Assembly: GCF_003340495.1 (NCBI RefSeq)
Contig: NZ_QASA01000001.1
Coordinates: forward strand, 2,294,001 to 2,358,000
DNA: 64,000 nt
Reading direction: 5' to 3'
Origin: Adhaeribacter pallidiroseus
GTDB taxonomy: Bacteria > Bacteroidota > Bacteroidia > Cytophagales > Hymenobacteraceae
The notes under the pieces are model-generated. The model was given only the letters and a program-made list of their open reading frames with translations. It did no database searches and had not been told where the DNA came from. The translations under genes were made by a program, and so were the position numbers. Shown here piece by piece: positions 25,437 through 34,707 of the stretch. How positions within the stretch are numbered: the first letter of the stretch is position 1; every line of letters begins with the position of its first letter.

Positions 25437-27821
25437 TTAGTTATAGCGTAAATGGAAAATTCCTGCGGCGGTGGTTAAATTGGTATTATTGTAGTCGCTG
25501 CGGCGTAACCGGTAATAATTAGAAAGTGCGCCGTTATTACTGGCGGCGGCATCGGTGCCTTTACTGATAATTACCCAGGCGCTTGTTTCCAGCGCCGCTT
25601 TGCCGGTTTGCTGCAACTCACAAAAATTATAGTTCGGGGTATAATCAAAAATATTGACCGTGTATGGGAGTTGAATAATAATATCGGTCGCTAAGGTGGT
25701 TACTTTGGCAATGGCCACGATTTTTAAATAAGACTCGAACTGGTTAGAATTGTATTTAAGGCGTAGCTGGTAGCTTTGGTTGTAACACAGGTTTATTACG
25801 TCCTGAATGCGATTCGGGCGGTTGCTATCGTTGGTGATCGGGTCGGTGTTGGCTCCGTAATAAGTAAAATGCCTCGCGTTGGCCGTATCCATATTCGCTA
25901 TGTTGGTGAGCAAACTATCCAGGCTGGCGTTGATGTTGGCCGAACTCATGCCATTTCTAACCAGGTAAATGTAATTGCTTAGTATTTTGGTACCCAATGG
26001 CATAAAATAATTATGGATGCCACTATCCACTAAATTAAAAGTAGTCGGCTGGGCGGCACTCCAACCGAAGCCTTTCCCGAAAATAGCATCGGTTCGGGTA
26101 CCAAAGTCCAAGGGTGCTAAATTCGGATTGTTAGCCATATTGAACAAGCACAGTTGCGCGCCAACGTTGGTCGGCAGCAATACCTGGTTCACTTTCCCGC
26201 CGTACAGATCGCAATAGCCTAAGTGCCTGGCATTGCCCACGAGGTTAGAAAAATCCAGCGTTACGCCGCTCGCGTGGCTCCAGGTGCTCCGAATATCCCA
26301 AACGCGGAAAAATTTTAATGTACCGGCCAGTAAAGCCGTGTTCCAATAGAGGGTATAGGTATTGCGAAAATCGTAGCCATTGGTGGCTGTCAGGTTGGTT
26401 CCTGATAAAATTAAACTACCGGTTAAGGTATCGGGAATCTGCGGCAAGGGGCCGGTTAAGCCCGAATTATTAGTTAAATCGACGTTGGTAGTCCGGGGCG
26501 AAAATTTACTAATGCCTCCGGTTAAACCCGCGCCAATGCTACCCCAGCGCAATTCCTGGTACTGAATAATATCCGGGTCCAGTACCGAGGCAAAAGTTTG
26601 GTTTAAAGGGTTACTGGTTAGCTGAACGATAACCGGGAGCCGAACCACGTTGTTTTTCGAGGTAATAATTACTTTCTTTTTCCGGCTACTGGCAAAATAA
26701 AGCAAACAGTTTGCCGCCAGTTCCAGGCACATTTCATCAAAGCCCAGCGGCGTACAATTTTGCGCCTGAAATTGCGAGGCGGTAATATTGGTTATGGTGG
26801 TGCTGGTCGTTTCACTGGCCGTTAAGCCGCCCCACTTGTTCCCATCGAGGTTGACTGTTCGGCCAAAAAAATTACTCGGCATATCGGTATTGGCCGGTTG
26901 GTCTACCCGATACAAAGGGCCGGTTTTAGCAAAAGAAGCTAAATATTCGCTGGCTCCTTCGTACCAGTAATCGGCTATGGAAGCACTATCCGGCCCCGCG
27001 CTGCCGGCTCGGATTTTATCGCCGATGCGCAAAGGTGCAAATTGCTCAAAATTCATTTTGTGCTGCCAAGTAACGCCTTTGGTAGAACCGTACATTTGCT
27101 GCGCGGTATAGGTATTGCCGTTTCTTACTTTTTGCAGCAAGCCGGTTGTAAAACTGATTTTCTGCGCATCCGGAAACACTTTATCTGTCCAGCAACCCCG
27201 GCCCGAGTTGTAATGCTTGAAAAATGCCCGTTCGTAGTAGGTTTTTTGCGGAAAATTAGCGGCGGTTTGCTGGGTAAAATTTTGGTTAGTAGTGTAGTAT
27301 TTTAAATTGGTTACGCCCCAAACAATCCCGGTAAAATTATTGGCGGTGCCCAGCGTATAAGCGCCCAGGCTGAAAGTGCCCGTTTCGGCGAATCCCTGGT
27401 AGCAACCGGGAATCTGCACTAAAAATTTTCCGTTCAACCACACGTCCATCAAGGGTACAAAAGCATTACTGACGTAATCCTGGTGCTGCACCAGTCCTAC
27501 TTCGTAATATTTATTACTTTCCAGATACGCGCCGGTATTGTATTGCGAAATACCCGCGTACACCCGGGCTACATTAAAATAAAGTTCGCCGGTGGTGGTA
27601 ATACCAAAAAACCACCAATCATTTTGCCCGCCTACGGTGCGGTAAGTCATGGCTACTATTTGGTTAACCGCGGTTACTACGTTGGAAGTAGTAAAGCCCA
27701 CAATTACCGGAAAAGTATACGACTGCACGCCGGAATGAATAACCTGCAAGCGTTCGTTTCCTGTGAATCGGTAGCCGTAGCCCCGAAAGGTGGCCGCAGC
27801 TTTTTTGGCGATGGTTATCAT
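25437..27821 (-). CDS. Putative receptor-binding/tail spike protein
   Basis: A 794-residue protein. Residues 1-200 resemble a concanavalin-like (LamG) fold (FTGNERLQVIHSGVQSYTFP; DVWLNGKFLVQIPGCYQGF). Residues about 410-590 show leucine-rich-repeat-like strands (SGLTGPLPQIPDTLTGSLIL; RHLGYCDLYGGKV; CLFNMANNPNLAPLDF). The C-terminus is beta-rich. It overlaps the fibre gene by 4 bp. Size, composition and place at the end of the adsorption genes fit a receptor-binding protein. The LRR-like segment is a candidate for host-range diversification. Confidence 0.65.
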   Translation of the reverse strand: MITIAKKAAATFRGYGYRFTGNERLQVIHSGVQSYTFPVIVGFTTSNVVTAVNQIVAMTYRTVGGQNDWWFFGITTTGELYFNVARVYAGISQYNTGAYLESNKYYEVGLVQHQDYVSNAFVPLMDVWLNGKFLVQIPGCYQGFAETGTFSLGAYTLGTANNFTGIVWGVTNLKYYTTNQNFTQQTAANFPQKTYYERAFFKHYNSGRGCWTDKVFPDAQKISFTTGLLQKVRNGNTYTAQQMYGSTKGVTWQHKMNFEQFAPLRIGDKIRAGSAGPDSASIADYWYEGASEYLASFAKTGPLYRVDQPANTDMPSNFFGRTVNLDGNKWGGLTASETTSTTITNITASQFQAQNCTPLGFDEMCLELAANCLLYFASSRKKKVIITSKNNVVRLPVIVQLTSNPLNQTFASVLDPDIIQYQELRWGSIGAGLTGGISKFSPRTTNVDLTNNSGLTGPLPQIPDTLTGSLILSGTNLTATNGYDFRNTYTLYWNTALLAGTLKFFRVWDIRSTWSHASGVTLDFSNLVGNARHLGYCDLYGGKVNQVLLPTNVGAQLCLFNMANNPNLAPLDFGTRTDAIFGKGFGWSAAQPTTFNLVDSGIHNYFMPLGTKILSNYIYLVRNGMSSANINASLDSLLTNIANMDTANARHFTYYGANTDPITNDSNRPNRIQDVINLCYNQSYQLRLKYNSNQFESYLKIVAIAKVTTLATDIIIQLPYTVNIFDYTPNYNFCELQQTGKAALETSAWVIISKGTDAAASNNGALSNYYRLRRSDYNNTNLTTAAGIFHLRYN

Positions 27822-29353
27822 AATTTCGGATTGATAAAGACTTCGAAGCGTTTGGCTTCAATCATGGAAATTTCCACATCGTGGCGCACTCCCGGTATGA
27901 AAGTAAAGCCGGTCTGATCGACAATCACGGCTTGATAGGTCAAACCATTGAGCGTAACATTTAAGGTGCCATTGGTCGCTAAAAAGCCGGTTAAGGTGTC
28001 CGTGAGGTTTTTAGAATCCAGAATAAGGCGCAAGGAGGGGCCAATGCGAATATTATTCAGAACACTAGCGCCCGAACCTAGATCGGTGGCTACGCCAACG
28101 GCTGAAGCGCGTTTAGTGGTATAATAACTCCCATCAATCGAAGGCAAGGTACTGGTACCTAAATCCCGGTAACTGGTGTAATCATTGATGGTTTTTAACA
28201 AGGCCACATCACTCTCCAGGGTAGTGGCGCGGGTGCCTAAACTGGTTAGTTGCGTGTCCTGGGTCGTATTTTTGGCAATGGCCGCTTCCGCTTTGGCATC
28301 TACTCCCGCGATGGAAGTTGCCAAGGGGTTCAGGTCGTTTTTTAAAGCGTAGGGCGCTAAATTCGGCGCGGCTGGTAAATCCGTTTTTAAAAGGTAGTAC
28401 TGCTTGATCGCGCCGGCAGTCAATCCATCTTTGGTAGAATCACTCGGCGCACTTAACAGCTTGAACGGGTCGTTGTTGTAAACTACGGCCTGGATGCTGC
28501 TTAATTCAATATAGGTGAGGTGCAAGAAATTTTCCCCAACTACCGGAAAAATATAGTTCTTATCGTCGTCTACCGGTTCGCCAAAAATAATTGACCAGAT
28601 ATTACTGGTTAAATTTACCGCTATCGAGCAAACCTGTTTTTTACCGGTCGCTGGTAATAAAATAGGTTCGGAAACAGCCGCCGCCGTTTTTTCTACTTCA
28701 TTCACGGCGTAAGTCGCCTGCCCGATAGAAAGAATATTACCGGCAATTACTGGCGTACTCGGCTTTACTTTCCATTCTACGCCCTTGGGAATCGGGGGCG
28801 CAGGTGTGCCCAATAATACGCCGTTTACGGTAATAGAGCCAGCCACTACCAAGTTGCCACCACCATCTAAATAAGCTAATTCGCGCACGAAATCACCGGA
28901 GCGCCAAACAAAGCGTTCGCCGGTCACATTGCGAAATTCCAGATCACCGGTATTGCGCAAATAAATTTCGGCCCGTTGCTCCTGGTTTACTTTGCCGGTA
29001 ATGGTATCATTCCATAATTGAAAATGCGGCTGGTCAATGCTCGAAGTTGCCAAACGAATCTTAATCATGCCGGTAAACAATGCCCCGGTTAAACTGGCTT
29101 TGGCCTGGGCCACCCGATCGAGCGCCAAGCCGAAAGTAGTTTTGCCGGTTGCCAGCAATCCTTTCCAAAATCCGGTGGTGTTGCTGGAGTCTACCGGCAA
29201 ATATTCAAATTCGGGCAGCTCGTCTTTGGCAAGGAAAGTTTCGTTGGCATCATCTACAAAATCACGCAGCGCCTTTTCATTAATTAAACCTTCCTCGTTA
29301 TCGGCAAAAACGTAGGTGTATTCTTGTTCTAAATTGTCTTTTAAAGCACTCAT
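27818..29353 (-). CDS. Tail fibre protein
   Basis: A 511-residue protein with a fibre-like plan. The N-terminal region (to about 160) has a beta-prism-like repeat (DQPHFQLWNDTITGKVNQEQ; IYLRNTGDLEFRNVTGERF) typical of trimeric phage fibres. A middle domain is followed by a short heptad coiled coil near residues 350-395 (AGVDAKAEAAIAKNTTQDTQ; LTSLGTRATTLESDVALLK) and a C-terminal beta domain. It overlaps the upstream paralogue of the tail tube by one base and the downstream spike gene by four. Confidence 0.75.
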   Translation of the reverse strand: MSALKDNLEQEYTYVFADNEEGLINEKALRDFVDDANETFLAKDELPEFEYLPVDSSNTTGFWKGLLATGKTTFGLALDRVAQAKASLTGALFTGMIKIRLATSSIDQPHFQLWNDTITGKVNQEQRAEIYLRNTGDLEFRNVTGERFVWRSGDFVRELAYLDGGGNLVVAGSITVNGVLLGTPAPPIPKGVEWKVKPSTPVIAGNILSIGQATYAVNEVEKTAAAVSEPILLPATGKKQVCSIAVNLTSNIWSIIFGEPVDDDKNYIFPVVGENFLHLTYIELSSIQAVVYNNDPFKLLSAPSDSTKDGLTAGAIKQYYLLKTDLPAAPNLAPYALKNDLNPLATSIAGVDAKAEAAIAKNTTQDTQLTSLGTRATTLESDVALLKTINDYTSYRDLGTSTLPSIDGSYYTTKRASAVGVATDLGSGASVLNNIRIGPSLRLILDSKNLTDTLTGFLATNGTLNVTLNGLTYQAVIVDQTGFTFIPGVRHDVEISMIEAKRFEVFINPKL

Positions 29354-29979
29354 TATGATAAAATTCTAAATCCGTAAGAGAAACCTGATTTAATTTGGAA
29401 GGTGCCGCCTGGCTGTACGGTGGCTAAAATGCGGCCTTTCCCATCGACAATAGTTACCGGTGCGCCGGAAGTGTTAGGCTCCTGGGCACCTACTTCCATT
29501 CCGTAGTAGAAAAATGCTTTTTGCAGGGCTTCGCCCGAAAACAAGAAAGTAGTGCCGCTTTTATTAGCGCCACTTTTACCGGTTTCCAGGCTTGATGAAA
29601 TAGTAAGCGGAAATTCCGGAGATCCCACTACTTTCCAGTTGCCGTTGTTGTCGCAGTAAACCACGAGGCAGAATTTTATCTGGCCGAGGGCATTGGTCCA
29701 TTGGGCCATTTGCGGGGTGTCATTCGGCATGAAAACCTCCAGCTTGGTTTTATAATAGGGGCCGTGGTCATTTTCGGCGCTATCTTCTTTAAACTCGGCC
29801 GCATCTTCCGGAAATTCTAACTGGCTCATGCTGGTTCCTTCTTCCAGCACAATGTCCGCGCCAAGCAAATACTCCTGGTGCTCGGGCACCGCGAGTACTT
29901 GATCAGCCGGAATGACAAAAAGTTGGCTGAGCCCGCCCAAATGCGAACCGCACAACTCGTAAGAGAGATTCGGTAGCAT
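29353..29979 (-). CDS. Tail-tube-like paralogue in adsorption module
   Basis: A 208-residue protein whose body (CGSHLGGLSQLFVI; GADIVLEEGTSMSQLEFPED; PLTISSSLETGKSG; AFFYYGME) aligns by eye with residues 60-223 of the 21037-21708 product. It lacks that protein's hydrophobic N-terminus. It overlaps the endolysin gene by one base. Two tube-like paralogues in separate units suggest one forms the tail tube and the other a tip or terminator ring, but the assignment is open. Confidence 0.65.
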   Translation of the reverse strand: MLPNLSYELCGSHLGGLSQLFVIPADQVLAVPEHQEYLLGADIVLEEGTSMSQLEFPEDAAEFKEDSAENDHGPYYKTKLEVFMPNDTPQMAQWTNALGQIKFCLVVYCDNNGNWKVVGSPEFPLTISSSLETGKSGANKSGTTFLFSGEALQKAFFYYGMEVGAQEPNTSGAPVTIVDGKGRILATVQPGGTFQIKSGFSYGFRILS

Positions 29980-30572
29980 TAGGCTTCTAATTTAAATTTG
30001 GCGTAGGCTTTGGCTAATTTGATGTGGTATTGGTGCTTGGCGTAAGAAACGCCGTTGTACATGCGGGCTACATCATCCCAATCGGCCATCGTGATCGCGG
30101 CCATTAAGCCGGGAACCAGCTTGCAATACCGGAACATGGCCACGAGCTGGTTATATTCGCTCTCGTACATGGCATTGACAAAATCCTGTAAAGAGGCGTA
30201 CCCTAGCTTTTGCCAGTGATAACCCATTACTTGACCCATGCCCCAACTCGCCGATGCTAAGGCCGCTTTGCTATCCAGTTGAATGGCCTGAGCCATCCGG
30301 AACCATTCCTTTTGACTGCGAACGGTAGCGGTTGCGCCGGTTGAATAACCACCGGCTAATTTGTTGGAAATTACCGGATGGGTAGTCGAGTACATGCCGT
30401 TGGTAAAGTTGTGAAACTTGTGGCGCTCAAATAAAATTTTCGGGCGGCCCGAGCCATCCGGAACGTAGCCACTGCCCGCGCTTTCTACTTCCACCATGGC
30501 CCGTACTCCGGCAAGTGGTAAATTAAATTGTTTGGCTAAGGTGCGGAGTTGGTCAAGAGTAATTGTTTTCAT
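29979..30572 (-). CDS. Endolysin: N-acetylmuramidase
   Basis: A 197-residue lysin of the N-acetylmuramidase (DUF3380) family that cleaves peptidoglycan glycan chains. The catalytic glutamate lies in AMVEVESAGSGYV, followed by the family block GRPKILFERHKFH and the WGMGQVMGYHWQKLGY and MYNGVSYAKHQYH regions. No signal peptide or binding domain is visible, so it depends on a holin. It heads the second late unit, 46 nt after a CGTCCTACCC element, with a hairpin in the leader (30582-30604). Confidence 0.88.
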   Translation of the reverse strand: MKTITLDQLRTLAKQFNLPLAGVRAMVEVESAGSGYVPDGSGRPKILFERHKFHNFTNGMYSTTHPVISNKLAGGYSTGATATVRSQKEWFRMAQAIQLDSKAALASASWGMGQVMGYHWQKLGYASLQDFVNAMYESEYNQLVAMFRYCKLVPGLMAAITMADWDDVARMYNGVSYAKHQYHIKLAKAYAKFKLEA

Positions 30573-30618
30573 GTGCTTCTAGGATTATGCTACAAAGGTG
30601 TAGCATCCCAGAGGCGAA

Positions 30619-30628
30619 GGGTAGGACG
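30619..30628 (-). promoter_or_regulatory. Late-unit element 2 (CGTCCTACCC)
   Basis: An exact copy of the element, 46 nt before the endolysin ATG. Upstream is a TGCCCGATA/TATCGGGCA hairpin; downstream is a GATGCTACA/TGTAGCAT hairpin. Confidence 0.6.
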
Positions 30629-30696
30629 AGCCAAAGCCATACATGCCCGATAGACAATTCATATCGGGCACATATTCTTTCAGTCTGTATATGTCG

Positions 30697-30723
30697 GTAC
30701 AAGCTAGTACAAGCTAGTACAAG
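30697..30723 (+). repeat. Tandem repeat GTACAAGCTA x 2.7
   Basis: Two full copies of the ten-base unit at 30697-30706 and 30707-30716 and a partial third to 30723. The period is about one helical turn. Confidence 0.8.
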
Positions 30724-30856
30724 TGGAGAGGGCTGGAAATTTCCGGTATTATCGGAAATGTGCAATAAATCTGAAAAATGTTAAATTTTGGCACAAACCG
30801 GGAAATTCCTGGGACAAACCGGGAAATTTAATTTTAAAATTTTTGATTTTTTTTCT

Positions 30857-32584
30857 TTAAACTTTCCAGAGTTCGACCGTGGCTTTCTTCCTGATCGGGA
30901 GCACTACATTAATTTTTCGAACCAGGTAGCGCAAGCCGTTTATATCTTTTTTCCGGTTCATGTTCAGGTTCGCTAAATCCACCGCATCGAGCGCCACCAA
31001 GCCGGTAACTACGCGGCTCTGGCTTTTAAAATTGAGCCAGCTTTCGTGAAAGTTTTTACCCAGGCCACTAGCACCCCCAACGGCTAAAGAATAATTGCCC
31101 AGGGTAACATTTTGCAGGTTGGTCGTATCTATTGATACCAGCGGATAATTAAATTGGTAGCTGCTCGGGTTGGCTTCGTTGGGTTGCATGCCGCGCCAGA
31201 ATCCCAGGCGCAAAGTTTGGCTTTTTTGATTGTTGCCACTTTCCGGAGAAAAGCCGGGTTCATCTATCACCGGTACTTTTACTTTTACCACGTTTCCTTC
31301 GCCCTGGTTAACGGTTTCCATTAAATAGAGCGTATGGCCTACCGTAATTTCTTCGCCGCCTCCCGCCACTTTTAAAGGCGAATAATTGCGCGAATAAAAT
31401 TGCCAGCCGTTGCCGTACTGCCAGTATTCATTTTTATCAATCACTAGCCGGATTTGCTGCGGCTCTGCCGGCATGGGTAGTTGCAGCATGGTAGCTACGG
31501 GTTCTTTGACTAACTCGGCCGGCAGGTCTTTTACAAACTTAGCTGTTTCCGAATCGGCGGCTTCCAGATTATCTTTGAGGGTATAACCCGCTACATCGTT
31601 TATCTGAATTTCAAAATTGGGATCCACTTTAGTACTCCAGTCGTCATACTCGGTACTTTCGATCACATCATCCAATTTTTGAATAATAAGGGTATTGTTT
31701 AAAGTGGCCTGAATGCTTAAACTGAAACTAGCCGCAATCTTTTTTAAGAAATCAATTAAAGTTAAATCCGGTAAGGCTTGCCCGATTTTAAATTTATTGC
31801 GGAATCCGTTGGCTCCTTTGGCTCCTAAGAGCTCGTACCGGGAGAAATAATCATCTAGTAAATTATTGCTGATAATAACCAGTTTCGAGAGTTCTTCATT
31901 AAAAAAAGCGTCTACTACCGGAACGCCGTTTTCGCGGAATGCTTCTAAGATCACGTACCGCACATAAGGCATGGGGCTTAAACTGGTATTGTTAAAACTA
32001 GCCTGAAAGTCGGTGCCAAATAAGTTCTGCTGAAAGCCAGAGCCGCGCTGATAATCATAATCAAAGTGGTTTACCCAATACTGGTAAGGGGTGCCGCTTT
32101 GGGAGCCAATGGCGCTGTTATTGAGGTAAGGGGCGAACACGTAATCAAACTGGTTGGCATTGTTTACTACCTGGTTCATGTGCGCCGTTATTTCCTGGGT
32201 AGTGGTTCCCATTACTCGTTCGCCGCCAAAGGAAAATTCGCTGAGTTTTTTCTTCAAAAAGTTAGCGAGGGCACTTAATCCTACGGTAGCATCGGCTTGA
32301 ATTTTTCCATTAACAATTTTGCGCAATTTGAGAGTGCCACGCAATAATTCCCCATCCGATTCTATTTCAATCGGGTATTCGCCGCGTACATCGTAAGTGC
32401 TATCCAGCACGTCCGGAAAGTTGAAAGTAATCCGGTTGGGTTCCAATGGAATCGTAAAAGGTAGCGAGTAGCTACCTTTTATTACTTCCGAATTAGTTTC
32501 AAATATGGGATTATTAATTTCGAGGGCAATGCTGGTGCCTGGGAGCAAATGAATCTCCCGGGAGCCGATGTACAGTCTTAACAT
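30857..32584 (-). CDS. Tail tip/baseplate hub-like protein
   Basis: A 575-residue protein that starts with a beta-rich domain (RLYIGSREIHLLPGTSIALE; YSLPFTIPLEPNRITFNFPD), like distal tail or hub proteins. A middle domain follows (IDFLKKIAASFSLSIQATLN), then a C-terminal beta domain ending in RYLVRKINVVLPIRKKATVE. It ends the first late unit and follows the 593-residue protein. Function is inferred from size, fold impression and neighbours. Confidence 0.65.
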   Translation of the reverse strand: MLRLYIGSREIHLLPGTSIALEINNPIFETNSEVIKGSYSLPFTIPLEPNRITFNFPDVLDSTYDVRGEYPIEIESDGELLRGTLKLRKIVNGKIQADATVGLSALANFLKKKLSEFSFGGERVMGTTTQEITAHMNQVVNNANQFDYVFAPYLNNSAIGSQSGTPYQYWVNHFDYDYQRGSGFQQNLFGTDFQASFNNTSLSPMPYVRYVILEAFRENGVPVVDAFFNEELSKLVIISNNLLDDYFSRYELLGAKGANGFRNKFKIGQALPDLTLIDFLKKIAASFSLSIQATLNNTLIIQKLDDVIESTEYDDWSTKVDPNFEIQINDVAGYTLKDNLEAADSETAKFVKDLPAELVKEPVATMLQLPMPAEPQQIRLVIDKNEYWQYGNGWQFYSRNYSPLKVAGGGEEITVGHTLYLMETVNQGEGNVVKVKVPVIDEPGFSPESGNNQKSQTLRLGFWRGMQPNEANPSSYQFNYPLVSIDTTNLQNVTLGNYSLAVGGASGLGKNFHESWLNFKSQSRVVTGLVALDAVDLANLNMNRKKDINGLRYLVRKINVVLPIRKKATVELWKV

Positions 32585-32608
32585 ATCTAGCGAGTGCCTT
32601 TAGGCCGT

Positions 32609-34390
32609 TTAGTTTAAATGCGAATAGGTGAAAGGCGTATAAGCATAATCATACTCGAAAAAATAACCGGTGGGCCTGCGGCTATCCGGTTCAAAAGTGT
32701 AGCTTCTTTTCTGCAAAATGATGGGTAGCAAGTCCTCGCCTTTTATTTCGTAACGCCGTTTGGAAAAAACAAAGCCTTGCAGGTATTCTTGTTCTTCCGG
32801 AGTATGGAGCCCGCTAGATTGCTTAATTCTTCTTTGCATATCCTGCGCAAAAACCGATTGCAAATCATTGCCCGAAATTGAAATTTCGTCTTTTCCATCG
32901 ATGGCCAATTCCTGCGGGCCAGTGGTGCGCAAAGTTTCCCAAACCCCAAAAGCATTTTCGTACAAGAAAAATTTCTCGTAACGCCGGAAGCTTCGGTCAA
33001 TTTTAAAAGTTCGGGTTTCGCTGATCGCTTCCTGGTTGCTGTTTAAAAGCCGAATTTCAATGCGCTTCACGTGCGCCGGTACTGCTTCTAGCTTTACCGG
33101 AATACTGATTAAAGTATTAATAGGCGAGCTGGTATCTAAAGCAAAATTTTCCTTGTAAGTAGTAGTTACTACGCCAATATACTTGCGCTCGATTATAAAA
33201 TCGTTGGTGTTACTTTGGTTTAACCAATACAAAAATTCCGGCTGGTCCGGGCCAATGGTTTTTGTTTTCGGCAGCCAAGTGAGGAAAGATTTTTTTTCCT
33301 GTAAATAGCCGAAAAAATTAAGGCGCGTCCAATCCTGCAAAGGCAAACCACCTTTGACTACCGTATAAACCGGCGACTTGGTATATGCACCTATTACTTT
33401 GGTTACGGGGTCAACAAAGGCGGTTTGGAAGGAATAATTTAAGATTCCTTGTTTCACGCGTCTGGTAGCAATAGAAGCCGCCTGGAGGTAAGGTAAATCC
33501 AGAGCTTTGTTCAAAAAGCTATGCAGCAATAAGTTTAAATCAAAATTGGCCGAATCATTGGTTAAAAACCTTCGGCGCGCAATTACCGGCTGGAAGTCGC
33601 CTTTGTAGTGTTCACTTTCTACCGATAATTCCAATACTACTTCACTGTTTTCGACTATCTCGGGTGCTGCGCCAATTACTTCTAATATGGGATTTAAGGA
33701 GAAATATAAGCCCGTACTCGTAACCGGAACAACCGGTGGTTCCTCCGTTTCTTCCTCCGGAGGCGCTACGCCAAGGGTTTTATTGCCGGAGCCGATGCAA
33801 TCATGGTTCGCTTTATGGCGAACATAAATTGTATAGGCGCGCGCTTCCAAGCCGGCAAAAGTGGGCGAATCCTGCCAGTTATTAATAGAGGTAAAAGGAA
33901 TCACGCAAGCAAACTCGTGCGGCTCGGAACTAGTAGTGGTGATCGTGATAGAACCATCCGCGTAATTAGTGGCGCTGCATGGAACGGTGGTAGCCGTAAC
34001 CGAACCAGGCGACAGATCACAGACTGGACCAACGCCCCCGGTAGTCGTAAAATAGTCAAAGGGTCCTTCCCGGTAAATGCCCAGGGTAAAGTCCTGCGCC
34101 ATGACAATCGGCTGAAATTCGTACTCGGCCGCGGGATTGGCCGGGAACTGAAAAACGCCTTGAAATTGTACGCTATTGGCGCCGAAATTACAAGTCGTAT
34201 AATCCGATTGCGACTGCGGCGGGTATACCCACGGCAACGTCCAATCCAAGGTATTTTTGACTCTTACTCGGAACGCCACATAAAAAGGGCAATGAGTTCC
34301 GGTGCCATCGTAAGTAAAGGAGCCTTTCAGCCTTATTTGGGTTAAGGTTTTCTGATCGGAACCAAGATTAGAAACGGTTGCTGCGGCCAT
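32609..34390 (-). CDS. Large tail-tip protein with Ig-like N-terminal region
   Basis: A 593-residue protein. The N-terminal 210 residues look like two to three beta-sandwich domains (KGSFTYDGTGTHCPFYVAF; CSATNYADGSITITTT; ARAYTIYVRHKANHDCIG), separated by an acidic, proline-rich linker (PPEEETEEPPVVPV) from a C-terminal body with ELSVESEHYKGDFQPVIARR. The middle domain resembles surface repeats of Bacteroidota adhesins. It probably belongs to the tail tip. It shares one base with the upstream gene. Confidence 0.65.
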   Translation of the reverse strand: MAAATVSNLGSDQKTLTQIRLKGSFTYDGTGTHCPFYVAFRVRVKNTLDWTLPWVYPPQSQSDYTTCNFGANSVQFQGVFQFPANPAAEYEFQPIVMAQDFTLGIYREGPFDYFTTTGGVGPVCDLSPGSVTATTVPCSATNYADGSITITTTSSEPHEFACVIPFTSINNWQDSPTFAGLEARAYTIYVRHKANHDCIGSGNKTLGVAPPEEETEEPPVVPVTSTGLYFSLNPILEVIGAAPEIVENSEVVLELSVESEHYKGDFQPVIARRRFLTNDSANFDLNLLLHSFLNKALDLPYLQAASIATRRVKQGILNYSFQTAFVDPVTKVIGAYTKSPVYTVVKGGLPLQDWTRLNFFGYLQEKKSFLTWLPKTKTIGPDQPEFLYWLNQSNTNDFIIERKYIGVVTTTYKENFALDTSSPINTLISIPVKLEAVPAHVKRIEIRLLNSNQEAISETRTFKIDRSFRRYEKFFLYENAFGVWETLRTTGPQELAIDGKDEISISGNDLQSVFAQDMQRRIKQSSGLHTPEEQEYLQGFVFSKRRYEIKGEDLLPIILQKRSYTFEPDSRRPTGYFFEYDYAYTPFTYSHLN

Positions 34391-34707
34391 TATACAGTTG
34401 TCCAGTTAGCAGGGTTATAACAAATATTGATGGGCTTATCTAGGGAAAATTCCATGCGCCAGCCGTAATCCGAATCAATAAACAAGGTACTCACGGGGTC
34501 TAATTGCACCTGGCTCAAATTAATGAAAAAACGATGTTCCTTGCGGTCTTTGCGCATTCTGGATAAGATATCCAAAGCGATATTCTCGGTTTTTTCCCAA
34601 ATTTCATCTAACTCGGTTTCCGAGGCATCCGGCGCGTTCCACAGAATAATTAAGGCTCCGTAGCGATTGCCGGTGATCTGGTTGGCTTCGTTGTCCGTAA
34701 ACTTCAT
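34390..34707 (-). CDS. Tail completion-type protein, C-terminal part of split gene
   Basis: About 105 residues from ATG 34707 (MKFTDNEANQITGNRYGALI) to NICYNPANWTTV. The DSDYGWRMEFSLDKPINICY end is, as I recall, typical of a roughly 160-residue family in Bacteroidota prophages. The missing N-terminal part is encoded in the +1-shifted frame immediately upstream (34704-34871). The two ORFs overlap as ATGA, so they are either translationally coupled or one gene broken at the C5 run 34708-34712. An ATG at 34731 extends the frame by 8 residues. Confidence 0.65.
   Translation of the reverse strand: MKFTDNEANQITGNRYGALIILWNAPDASETELDEIWEKTENIALDILSRMRKDRKEHRFFINLSQVQLDPVSTLFIDSDYGWRMEFSLDKPINICYNPANWTTV

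Larger units (their letters stand above)
30573..30856. promoter_or_regulatory. 284-bp regulatory gap before lysis/fibre unit
   Basis: No convincing gene. Leftward it holds two direct copies of ACAAACCGGGAAATT 21 bp apart (30793-30807, 30814-30828), the GGAAATTTCC palindrome at 30735, a TTTCCG/CGGAAA inverted repeat at 30740-30758, 2.7 tandem copies of GTACAAGCTA (30697-30723), a TGCCCGATA/TATCGGGCA hairpin and the late element at 30619. It is the densest regulatory stretch in the prophage. Confidence 0.6.

Noticed and set aside
30697-30723. Tandem GTACAAGCTA repeats as a CRISPR remnant
   Set aside because: Ten-base units without spacers and no cas gene in the window.
30553-30765. Minus-strand 70-codon frame before the endolysin
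   Set aside because: It runs through the late element, two hairpins and the tandem repeats; the gap is better read as regulatory.
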